From: Lachnospiraceae bacterium
GTDB taxonomy: Bacteria > Bacillota_A > Clostridia > Lachnospirales > Lachnospiraceae
DNA: 64,000 nt
NCBI GenBank assembly: GCA_017516285.1
Contig: JAFXDD010000022.1
Coordinates: forward strand, 62,001 to 126,000
Direction: 5' to 3'
In this document: in pieces, positions 45,205-52,922 of the stretch
Position numbering within the stretch: position 1 is the first letter of the stretch
Layout: each line of letters starts with the position of its first letter
Program-made: the position numbers and the translations under genes
Notes under the pieces: generated by a model
Told to the model about the DNA's origin: nothing
Databases searched by the model: none
Seen by the model: the letters and a program-made list of their open reading frames with translations, nothing else

Positions 45205-46070
45205 TTATTCAATCCGACTTCTCACCCACTCCTCCGACACATTCAGACGCTTCGCTGCTTCTGACAAATTAATGATGCCGTCCTTTACCAGTGAAATATA
45301 AGCCTTTGCCTCACCTTCACTTCTAATCCTTTTTGCCTCATAATCCAAAATTCTTCCACCCATAACACTAGCTACTCCTTCCTTTACCTTCTCGTGCTTA
45401 GCTGCAATATGTCCAAGCACCTTCTTACACATATCAATAATGCAATGCCTGGTATACTCGTCAATCTCGCCCTTTTCGCTAAGTGCCGCCAGACGTTCCA
45501 TAATATCCTGATAAATCAACTCCAGCTCTTCTAATTTCTTCTCATCTTTATTATACATCTTAAATTGGTTTTTGTACACAAAAATATGGAAAGGAATTAA
45601 AAAATATAACTTCTTTTTAAAGAGCTCGTTCACGGAATAGTTTTTGATTTTCAGCACCTGAACTGCATATGTAACCTCACCGTCCGGTGTTTTGATAGTA
45701 ACACTTAGCTTGTCCGGCGTATCCCTGGTGCTGCTCAGATAAATAACCGCAGCCTTTGGCAACTCCACTGTCAGCCCCTCTGCTGTCAGCTCCGCATCCT
45801 CCAAGGCTATCTGGGTGTCGTATTCAAACATCCGGATAATCATACTGTGGTCCTCTGTGCTCTGACTTTCAATATGATAATTCCTTTTTCCGAAGCTTCC
45901 ACAAATCATAAAATGGCTGTCGGTTACCCGCTTATCTTCCTCACCATCCTGCTGCTCCATGTAGTGCACGTCACTGCCTAGCTCCACCTTTTCCTCTCCT
46001 GTAGCAGCTGGGGGCAGTCATTAACCATGGTACGGTGTACGTCATCATAAGGCGTCGAAGATTTTTTCAT
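45205..46070 (-). pseudogene. Rpn/PD-(D/E)XK-type nuclease gene with a deletion and frameshift
   Basis: The original start is at ATG 46070: MKKSSTPYDDVHRTMVNDCP is read before the frame stops. The family sequence resumes in another frame as GEEKVELGSDVHYMEQQ, and continues for 260 residues with HIESQSTEDHSMIIRMFEYD, the Glu-x-Gln nuclease segment. About 15 codons seem to be lost at 46010. The C-terminus has an HTH-like LSEAAKRLNVSEEWVR. This family (YhgA/Rpn) comprises recombination-promoting nucleases and transposase-like proteins. The 260-residue remainder might still be made from an internal start. Confidence 0.75.
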
Positions 46071-46342
46071 AAAGCACTGTCCTTTCATAAGCTTGAAGGG
46101 ACAAGCATTTCTATCCGGAAAATCCTCTACAGACACACCAGACATTTATTGACAAAAATATCCCTCTAATACATATAGGCATTAAGGGCGCATTTTGTCA
46201 CAAAAATTATTATTAAATTTTTATAAAGAAAGACTTGAAGCCCTAAGCCCCCAAGCCTTTCTTCGTGTATAGGCATAAGAGGCCATAGCTCATGCAAACC
46301 ATAGCCTCCCAATAAAAAGCAAATCCAACACCAAAATCAGTC
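46071..46342. other. Intergenic region with two hairpins
   Basis: 272 bases without a gene. It contains the terminator at 46228-46261. A second hairpin lies at 46279-46308 (GAGGCTATGG with CTATGGCCTC on the minus strand, two G-U pairs). Nothing else was recognised. Confidence 0.6.
46228..46261 (-). terminator. Terminator of island lipoprotein C
   Basis: GAAAGGCTTG pairs with CAAGTCTTTC (one mismatch) around a 14-base loop; TTTATAAAAATTT follows on the minus strand. Confidence 0.65.
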
Positions 46343-47371
46343 TTATTCCCCAAAATCCATGATATTTACTTCCAGCTTAATACTGCCATTATCTGATAAT
46401 GCAATACTACCTATCAGTCTGCCTCTGCCGGATGGACCATCATAGCAGTAAATCTCCCAATTCTTTTCATCCACACGTAATGCAACGGTATGCTCAGGTA
46501 CATGATAGGTTTCTTCACCAGCCACAATCTCATATGCCAGGCGAGAAGCATTTTCCGGAGTAATAAGCTCGCGATACTCCTCTTTAAAGTATGGCACACC
46601 ACCTGTCGCTGACAGCGCCATTTCCATATTAGAAGGTTCAAATGCCCCTTCCTTAAAAGAAACTGCTTCAGTTAACTGTGCAAGTGCTTTTTCAGAAAGT
46701 AGCGCTTTATTGACTGAGAAACAGTATCCCTTATTCGCCCCCTCTTTACTCCAAAGCACATCCACATACTCGCAGGACTCCTTACAGGCTTCCTCCGTAT
46801 CAGCAAACAAGCCGGCCGCTATCAGCCACTCCGTATCACCATAAGCATATGGCAAATCAGAAACAAGGAAGGTATATCGCACCACACCATCTATCGTTTC
46901 CTGGGACTGCGGCTTCACACTTCCATGGGAGCTTCGCTGTGCATGAAACTGCATAAACTGCCTCTCGGTTTGCAAGCCGCCCTCCGGCAACTCTATAATC
47001 TCAAACCTGCCGCAATGAATACCCTGATTGTAAATAGTAACAAAACTACGAGACACCTCTCCACTATCCGATACATTCTCATTATACACATATGACAACC
47101 CCTCTACAGCATCCAACTTGACATAATCGCCTTCAAAAGCGTCTGTGGCATATTTTTTCAGGTAGTCAGCTAATTCAAGATTTACTATAGAGTCTTCAGC
47201 ATAAGCATTACTGACAACCGTCTCAACAAACTGTGTTTCTCCAACATCTGAATCTACTTTCACACTCCTGTAAGAGCATGCACTAAGCAACACTGCCACT
47301 AGCATAAATATAATTAAAAATCGCTTTTTCATAATAGTGTATGGAGCAAATACCGATATTAATTTTTTCAT
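46343..47371 (-). CDS. Island lipoprotein C with a chimeric leader
   Basis: 342 residues from ATG 47371, with GGGAGGTG upstream. The N-terminus reads MKKLISVFAPYTI and then a second start-like MKKRFLIIFMLVAVLLSACS. The first part and its RBS match the 5' end of the ricin/M23 gene (RKLISVFA at 50556). The second part is the usual island lipoprotein leader, with tether DVGETQFVET. No RBS precedes the internal ATG at 47332, so the long form is probably translated. The body (residues about 60-342) is not recognised; it contains NMEMALSATGGVPYF and a C-terminal GRLIGSIAL. Predicted outer-surface lipoprotein. Confidence 0.75.
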   Translation of the reverse strand: MKKLISVFAPYTIMKKRFLIIFMLVAVLLSACSYRSVKVDSDVGETQFVETVVSNAYAEDSIVNLELADYLKKYATDAFEGDYVKLDAVEGLSYVYNENVSDSGEVSRSFVTIYNQGIHCGRFEIIELPEGGLQTERQFMQFHAQRSSHGSVKPQSQETIDGVVRYTFLVSDLPYAYGDTEWLIAAGLFADTEEACKESCEYVDVLWSKEGANKGYCFSVNKALLSEKALAQLTEAVSFKEGAFEPSNMEMALSATGGVPYFKEEYRELITPENASRLAYEIVAGEETYHVPEHTVALRVDEKNWEIYCYDGPSGRGRLIGSIALSDNGSIKLEVNIMDFGE

Positions 47372-47411
47372 CGCAACACCTCCCGATTTTTAATTGGTTG
47401 CTTTTTGGAAC

Positions 47412-48632
47412 TTATTTAGTCAAATAGAGAGTACCCTGATATCCACATTTACAAGTAGCTGTAATAGTTCCATCTCCGTTATTTACCTGTCTATAATAAG
47501 CATGTACACCAAGTGGCATAAACTCTAAATCACCTGTTGACTGATATGAATTTCCATAGAATGCATTTAAAATTTCCTCATATGTTTTTCCGGCATTTGC
47601 CATATTATTAGCCAAATTCAAATTCATTCTTCCGCTATTTTCTGCACCTTCACTATCTGATGTAGTATACCAGCTATAAATTCGTGAATAATCTGTACTA
47701 AAGAAATTTACATTCCATATTGTTTCAACTCTCGTATATATGGTTGTCCAAGTAGAATTATTCCAATATTCATCCGGATTATATATCTGATAAGAGCTAG
47801 GATAATTTGTATTTGTTGCATTTGTATCAGTTACATGATAATTCGCATTAGAGTCAGCAGTCACTACATAATACCAACCGTAATTTCTTATAGCCAAAAT
47901 GCCCGCATAATGATAATCTGCATCTCTTCTAACATATCCTAGCTCTCTACAAGCCACAACCTTAACATATTTTTGTAAATCTACGCTCTCAATAACCCCA
48001 TTACCATATTTCCATCGTGCCACAGTAATAGTTGACGGAAGCTGATTGTATGAACATGCATATGAAGAATATGTCGTAGTATCTGCTCCAAATCTCATGA
48101 CAGAATAATTAATCGCTTCTTCTTCACTTTCATGGTCTTCTATAGTATCCGGCAAAGGCATTCTGAATGCTACAATTTTTCTTTCTCCATCAACAGTTCC
48201 TATAAATACTAAATTGTAATTCATTCCATCCAAGTAAAATTCATTATCAACCTTTGTTTCTATATCTGACTTTACAAGATATATGGAAATATCCTCTCCT
48301 TCGCAAGTATTAACTATCGGCAGATATGCACCGGAATCTACTAGCCCCTTATTTTCAACAGAATTAACTTTCTCAATTGAATAAACGCCCAATTTATTTT
48401 CCTGATAATATGGACTATTTATGTATGACTCCATTTGGCCTGCATACTCGGTGCCCATCAATCCAAGTAAATCGTCCCAATTTTTATCAGATACATAATC
48501 ATAATAACTTTCAATAATCATGTTGTCAACTTTATCGTAGTCATTTTGCATTTCGGATGCATAAGCTTTATTGCCTGTAATCCCAATTAGTAATGCTAAA
48601 GCACATATCGTCTGAAATAAGTATTTCTTCAT
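47412..48632 (-). CDS. Secreted SpoIID/LytB-domain protein
   Basis: Start set at ATG 48632 after AGGAGG. 406 residues. A signal peptide of about 28 residues (LFQTICALALLIGITGNKAYA). A unique region with acidic residues follows to about 195. The SpoIID-like domain then runs to about 360, with VDLQKYVKVVACRELG and AGILAIRNYGWYYV, the family's conserved segments. The C-terminus holds a CKCGYQG pair of Cys. SpoIID is a lytic transglycosylase and LytB an amidase modifier, both on peptidoglycan. With the M23 gene 850 bases away it suggests cell-wall remodelling. The active-site Glu would be that in ACRELG. Confidence 0.8.
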   Translation of the reverse strand: MKKYLFQTICALALLIGITGNKAYASEMQNDYDKVDNMIIESYYDYVSDKNWDDLLGLMGTEYAGQMESYINSPYYQENKLGVYSIEKVNSVENKGLVDSGAYLPIVNTCEGEDISIYLVKSDIETKVDNEFYLDGMNYNLVFIGTVDGERKIVAFRMPLPDTIEDHESEEEAINYSVMRFGADTTTYSSYACSYNQLPSTITVARWKYGNGVIESVDLQKYVKVVACRELGYVRRDADYHYAGILAIRNYGWYYVVTADSNANYHVTDTNATNTNYPSSYQIYNPDEYWNNSTWTTIYTRVETIWNVNFFSTDYSRIYSWYTTSDSEGAENSGRMNLNLANNMANAGKTYEEILNAFYGNSYQSTGDLEFMPLGVHAYYRQVNNGDGTITATCKCGYQGTLYLTK

Positions 48633-48701
48633 AGAATTTGTCCTCCTGAATAAAATGTTTTTCATGTAACTATACTAAGCTTTCTTCGCCTATTCATGCC
48701 T

Positions 48702-49454
48702 CTACTCAACACTATCCTTCTCAACCTCTATCCCATTCATCGTTCGTGCATTGTCAATTTCCTCTTGCATATACTTTATAATACCATTCTGCTCACAGAC
48801 TGTTTCAATATAATCAAAGTACTCATCCAAGGTTTCCGTCGGAATATTAACTGCCATACGTGTTTTTTTAGACAACTCTTCAAATGTGTATATTTCTCCG
48901 TCCTGGTAAAGTGCCAGCGGACTCATCAAAGCTTTTTTCACTTCTTCTATGTCCTCTAGGTACAAAGCATCTATGGTCTCTGCGGATAAATATATCCCAC
49001 CATTCTCATTATTCTTTTTAATAAGGTCTTCTTTAGAAATCTCCAAATCTACAATCATTTGATAAATCGGCGGGATCGCTTCCTGCTCCTCGGCTGGTTT
49101 TTTCAACAACACGTTATCGACCCATTCATCACATGCCTCTGCACCTACAACTTCTGAAGCTAATTGTATATTGTAAACTTCATCAATATACTTGCGTAAG
49201 AAAGCATAGTCGCCACCACCGATTGCCGGAATTTCTGTGGATGTTTCTTCGTTGGTTTTGCTTGCTTCATCTACAGAAGCAGAAATATGACTTTCGATTG
49301 GTACTGCATCTTCTTCATGAACGGAACTAATTTCAACTGACTCCGAAACATGACTTTCACCCACATTTGAACCTACATTCTTTTCATTTTTATAAGAGCA
49401 TGCACTAAGCGTAACGGCTAATAACGTAAATATTACTATAAATTGCTTCTTCAA
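48702..49454 (-). CDS. Island lipoprotein D (paralogue of lipoprotein A)
   Basis: Start set at TTG 49454, nine bases after GGAGG, so that the protein begins MKKQF like its relatives. The ATG at 49463 directly abuts the RBS. 250 residues. Lipobox LSAC near residue 19, tether NVGESHVSESVEI. From residue about 75 the body is near-identical to lipoprotein A (FLRKYIDEVYNIQLAS to EVEKDSVE). The body of A was therefore duplicated while the tethers diverged. Domain not recognised. Surface-anchored. Confidence 0.8.
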   Translation of the reverse strand: MKKQFIVIFTLLAVTLSACSYKNEKNVGSNVGESHVSESVEISSVHEEDAVPIESHISASVDEASKTNEETSTEIPAIGGGDYAFLRKYIDEVYNIQLASEVVGAEACDEWVDNVLLKKPAEEQEAIPPIYQMIVDLEISKEDLIKKNNENGGIYLSAETIDALYLEDIEEVKKALMSPLALYQDGEIYTFEELSKKTRMAVNIPTETLDEYFDYIETVCEQNGIIKYMQEEIDNARTMNGIEVEKDSVE

Positions 49455-49482
49455 TGTTTCCATCCTCCAAATCGTTTTTTTG

Positions 49483-50556
49483 TTAATATGAATATGTGAA
49501 GCTTACATTAGGATAAAAGAAAAATGGATTTAACGATCTTGCCTGCGTTAAACTCGCACCAGTACTACCATCGGAAATAACTGAAAAATGTAAATGATTT
49601 CCACCAGAGGCTCCTGTATTTCCTACTTTACCAATCTGAGTCACACCTTTTGTTACAGTATCATTCAAACTCAATGTGGTCGCTTCTTGCATATGTATAT
49701 ACATCGTCCTAATTTTTGTTGAAGTTCCATATACATAATTACTTGAAGATTCAACTATTACACCATGTCCTCGTCCGGAGGTGGTACTTAACTCTTTTAT
49801 TATTTCTACAACCTTTCCCGTATTGGCACTCTTTATTGCAGTACCGGCACTTGCAGGTATATCGATACCTGCATGGAATTTTCCATCATAATTACGCTTT
49901 GCATAACCTGAGGATATTGTAGTCACAGATAAAGGAAAGCTAAAGTTCATATTAGCATATGCTGTTTCATCAGCCGTAGATATTTCTGTGAAAGTCCAAA
50001 GTTGATTGTTTGAACCTGTATATGTTGACAGATATATATTACCTGTTGATGTTGAAGCAGTTCCGCCATTTGATCCGTTGCTTGTGCCATATGACGTCAA
50101 AGCAACCGCAGGATTTGCAACCGGAACAATTTTGTATTTGCCACTTGACACTTGAATAATGTCAAAATACTGCGCCACATTATCTGTCGGTGCCCATATT
50201 TCAACATTACAGCCTGGAACTACAGAACCACCGGATTTCACAATATCTAAAACTCTATATTGTCCATTAGCGCTTGTCTTCGCTCTAAATCTGTATCCGC
50301 CATGATTATTGTTATATGATGCATCATAAACTACCTTAAACTTTTGTTCCACAGATCCATCATCTGTCCACTGATATACATTCACACCATTTTCGTCATA
50401 ATTGTTATTTACATTAATACACTTACCACTGGCAACATTGGTTATTTTATAAACTTTACCACTTGTTATACCAGGAGCCTGGGCTGCTGAAACACAAAGA
50501 TTAGTTGTACAAATGCATAAAATGATTAATGCAAATACTGATATTAATTTTCTCAC
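49483..50556 (-). CDS. Secreted ricin-type lectin plus M23 peptidase
   Basis: Start set at GTG 50556, six bases after AGGAGGT. 357 residues. A signal peptide (RKLISVFALIILCICTTNLC) ends near residue 25. Residues about 30-190 are a ricin B-type lectin domain with KCINVNNN and NNQLWTF. Residues about 210-345 are an M23/LytM peptidase: HAGIDIPA supplies the HxxxD zinc ligands and HLHF the HxH. It should bind carbohydrate and cut peptidoglycan crosslinks or stems outside the cell. The closest exported enzyme to the agr locus; control by agr would be sensible but is inferred. Confidence 0.9.
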   Translation of the reverse strand: MRKLISVFALIILCICTTNLCVSAAQAPGITSGKVYKITNVASGKCINVNNNYDENGVNVYQWTDDGSVEQKFKVVYDASYNNNHGGYRFRAKTSANGQYRVLDIVKSGGSVVPGCNVEIWAPTDNVAQYFDIIQVSSGKYKIVPVANPAVALTSYGTSNGSNGGTASTSTGNIYLSTYTGSNNQLWTFTEISTADETAYANMNFSFPLSVTTISSGYAKRNYDGKFHAGIDIPASAGTAIKSANTGKVVEIIKELSTTSGRGHGVIVESSSNYVYGTSTKIRTMYIHMQEATTLSLNDTVTKGVTQIGKVGNTGASGGNHLHFSVISDGSTGASLTQARSLNPFFFYPNVSFTYSY

Positions 50557-50701
50557 TATAATACCTCCTGAATTATAATATTTTCTCGTAGCATCAATGA
50601 CACCCTCACCATACCTCATTCACTATTAAATTTCAACCCTTCCTGCGCGAAACGACAATTTATCGTCATTTTTGGTCAATTTTGACTATTGCATATACCT
50701 G

Positions 50702-50733
50702 AAAAAAGGACCATACCATTGCAGATACAGTCC
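50702..50733 (-). terminator. agrDB terminator
   Basis: GGACTGTA pairs with TATGGTCC (two G-U pairs) around a 10-base loop, followed on the minus strand by TTTTTTC. Confidence 0.7.
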
Positions 50734-50751
50734 TCTTCCACCTTTTACACG

Positions 50752-51330
50752 TTAATATTCAATTTTCATCATGCGCATTACCACGCATGGTATCTGGAGT
50801 CCTGCTGACAAAATCAATCCAACTGCAATGCAAACGGCCGCTGACCGTAGTCCTAAAACCAGCAGTATCAAATGCAATACTGCAAAAACGGTTGCCATCA
50901 CAGCTGTGATAACCTTGTAGCGGATTTTCTCGTCATCGTCCAATCTGCGTTTTTCAGAATCGATAGGGCTGAATACAATCAGACTTATCCCGGCAAGCAT
51001 TAGACAAATGCTTATCACCACACCATATTCCAGATGTGCTGCCGCATAAATGCAGAGCATAATCAGCAGGCTGGAAACTATCAGGCAGGTACGTTCATGC
51101 TTGGCATGAAAGCCACCGCTGAACTTCCGGATAGCCATAAAAGGTAAAATCATAAGCACTGCCTTCCACGGAGCTCCCATCAGGATACCAAATACCAGTG
51201 CCAAGAGCAGTGGTGCTATCAACAGCCACAGACTATGTATTGCGTACTCATATAGCTCTCTGTCTGAGGCCTCAATCACACCACTCTCTATCAGCAAAGT
51301 AACAATTCCCCTTGAGCCTTTAGAATTCAT
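50752..51330 (-). CDS. agrB: AgrB-type peptide-processing membrane protease
   Basis: Start set at ATG 51330, overlapping the agrD stop as TGATG; an in-frame TTG one codon earlier is less likely. 192 residues. The catalytic motif IRKFSGGFHAKHERTC has His at residue 75 and Cys at 82, close to the His77/Cys84 of the staphylococcal enzyme. Several hydrophobic segments follow. AgrB cuts the AgrD C-terminus and closes the thiolactone. Translationally coupled to agrD. Confidence 0.93.
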   Translation of the reverse strand: MNSKGSRGIVTLLIESGVIEASDRELYEYAIHSLWLLIAPLLLALVFGILMGAPWKAVLMILPFMAIRKFSGGFHAKHERTCLIVSSLLIMLCIYAAAHLEYGVVISICLMLAGISLIVFSPIDSEKRRLDDDEKIRYKVITAVMATVFAVLHLILLVLGLRSAAVCIAVGLILSAGLQIPCVVMRMMKIEY

Positions 51331-51479
51331 CAATTCTTTTTAAAGCGGCTTAATTCCTTCGGTGCCTTTGGTTCGAAAATAATCACACAGGATGCTGAAT
51401 TTGCTTCTGTACGTAACACAGAGTTCAATACACTTGCTACACCTTTAGCAGCTTTTTTTGTAATTTTTTCTTTCTTCAT
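51330..51479 (-). CDS. agrD: AgrD-type cyclic peptide autoinducer precursor
   Basis: Start set at ATG 51479 (GAGGAG upstream). 49 residues. An amphipathic Lys-rich N-terminus (KKEKITKKAAKGVASVL) is the membrane leader. The core is NSASCVIIF with Cys31. The recognition tail EPKAPKELSRF resembles the acidic/Pro-containing tail of AgrD. By analogy, AgrB cuts after Phe35, giving a five-residue ring Cys-Val-Ile-Ile-Phe with a short exocyclic tail. The tail length cannot be predicted. Confidence 0.9.
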   Translation of the reverse strand: MKKEKITKKAAKGVASVLNSVLRTEANSASCVIIFEPKAPKELSRFKKN

Positions 51480-51776
51480 GCCGTAGTTGTCTCCTCTCGT
51501 ATTTTTCGTCATTGAATACTACATAATTTATATTACCGCAAAAAGGTAATTCTCGCGACCCCTTTTACTCAAGTGGGCAAATATTAGTTCTTTTTGGTCA
51601 AATTCCCCTTCTTTTCGTTCTAAAATACAAATTCTACAGATATTCTCAGTAAGACTTTATTTTCTTATCCAAACAACAAGTTCTACAGTGTATTTCTGTA
51701 TAGCTTTGTTTATTTTTAGCAATACTATTGATAAAATAAATAAAATGTCTGATTATTCAGGAGTTGGTACTATATT
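51480..51776. promoter_or_regulatory. agr divergent regulatory region
   Basis: 297 AT-rich bases between agrD and the plus-strand XRE gene. Two copies of ACAARTTCTACAG lie at 51627-51639 and 51676-51688, 49 bases apart. Each begins an imperfect TACAG-N7-CTGTA-like repeat (51684-51700 perfect, 51635-51651 degenerate). Such paired sites are the usual shape of LytTR regulator targets, so they are candidates for AgrA binding. No strong sigma-A promoter was found for agrD, in keeping with an activator-dependent promoter. Confidence 0.5.
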
Positions 51777-52109
51777 ATGGAAACACAGAGAAAACAAATA
51801 GGTAATAGAATCAGCAAGCGCCGCAAAGTGCTTCATATGACGCAAGCATATGTTGCAGAGTACTTAGATTGCTCTAACAATACTTTATCTTCAATAGAAA
51901 GAGGCCAACAAGGAATTACTGTAGAAACACTACTTAAACTTTGTGAATGTCTGGATACCACCCCCAACCATTTACTGTTAGGTAATAGGCATCCTAATGA
52001 CATTCCTATGGACATCTTGGATACGCTTCGTTTATGTACTGAAGAACAAGTACGGCTGACACGCGATTTTGTTGAAATGCTATATTCTAATAAACATATC
52101 GATTTTTGA
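51777..52109 (+). CDS. XRE-family regulator next to agr
   Basis: 110 residues from ATG 51777, with CAGGAG upstream. The HTH lies at residues about 8-62 (ISKRRKVLHMTQAYVAEYLDC, NNTLSSIERGQQG), followed by a helical tail to DILDTLRLCTEEQVRL. Such short XRE proteins are often found with agr loci in Clostridia. Its stop codon sits in the left arm of the terminator at 52108-52136, so it is transcribed separately from the response regulator. It may repress agrD or itself. Confidence 0.85.
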   Translation: METQRKQIGNRISKRRKVLHMTQAYVAEYLDCSNNTLSSIERGQQGITVETLLKLCECLDTTPNHLLLGNRHPNDIPMDILDTLRLCTEEQVRLTRDFVEMLYSNKHIDF

Positions 52110-52136
52110 CCATTTTCGTACGAAAATGGTCTTTTT
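52108..52136 (+). terminator. Terminator of the XRE gene
   Basis: A perfect palindrome, arms GACCATTTTCG and CGAAAATGGTC, then five Ts. It starts in the XRE stop codon. Confidence 0.85.
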
Positions 52137-52147
52137 ATGCAATTTTC

Positions 52148-52176
52148 TTGTTTTTTTCACGCTACACCTATATAAT
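52148..52176 (+). promoter_or_regulatory. Promoter of the AgrA/AgrC-like genes
   Basis: TTGTTT, 17-base spacer, perfect TATAAT, 34 bases before ATG 52211. Confidence 0.75.
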
Positions 52177-52210
52177 AAAAGTAAATATTTTACTAAAGGG
52201 GAACCCACCT

Positions 52211-52918
52211 ATGCGAATTTTAATATGCGATGACGACGAGCTTGTCAGACGACAAATTCATAAATTTCTACGTGACTATTTTAAAAACGCGCATTTATCA
52301 TGTCCGGAAATAGTGATGTACGAAAACGGGGAATTATTATTAAAGGACACGGGCGATAAGGACATTGTTTTTCTGGATGTTGAGATGCCTGGTCTAAAGG
52401 GCATCCATGTAGGGCAGGAGCTGCAAGAGTCCAATCCACGGATTATTATCATTATGGTCAGTGCTTTCCCGGAATATCTGGATGATGCCATGCGCTTTCA
52501 TGTTTTCCGGTATTTATCCAAGCCATTGGAAAAGCTGCGCTTTTTTCAAAATATGAAAGATGCCTTGCAAAAGTACAATTCCACAGCAGGCAAGGTTGTT
52601 ATTGAATGCCGTGATAAAAACAATGTAACTGTGTCCAAAGCAGATATCATTGCAGTGGAGACTGCGGAACGCAAGATTATTATACATACAGTTGGTCAAA
52701 AATACGAAAGCACTGAGACTATGACTTATTGGCGTGAAAAGCTTCAGGATAAATGCTTTATCACGACCCACAAAAGCTTTATTGTAAACATGATGTATGT
52801 AATCAGCTTTACTCCAACTCTTATACAGCTGGAAAATGAAGTCACTGCATACCTGACCAAAAGAAAATACAAGGAATTTAAACGCGCATACCTTTTGTAT
52901 GTGGAAGGCTTGAGGTAA
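52211..52918 (+). CDS. AgrA-like LytTR response regulator
   Basis: Start set at ATG 52211 (AAAGGGG upstream); an extension to 52106 would cross the promoter. 235 residues. The receiver domain has acidic DDDE (7-10), phospho-acceptor Asp56 in FLDVEMPG, and Lys104 in YLSKP. The LytTR DNA-binding domain (about 135-235) has FITTHKSFIVNMMYV. It should be phosphorylated by the kinase four bases downstream and activate agrDB and target genes. Confidence 0.93.
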   Translation: MRILICDDDELVRRQIHKFLRDYFKNAHLSCPEIVMYENGELLLKDTGDKDIVFLDVEMPGLKGIHVGQELQESNPRIIIIMVSAFPEYLDDAMRFHVFRYLSKPLEKLRFFQNMKDALQKYNSTAGKVVIECRDKNNVTVSKADIIAVETAERKIIIHTVGQKYESTETMTYWREKLQDKCFITTHKSFIVNMMYVISFTPTLIQLENEVTAYLTKRKYKEFKRAYLLYVEGLR

Positions 52919-52922
52919 CTAT

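Noticed and set aside
52106..52210. N-terminal extension of the AgrA-like regulator
   Set aside because: The extension would cover a terminator and a TTGTTT-17-TATAAT promoter; ATG 52211 has its own RBS and matches the receiver start.
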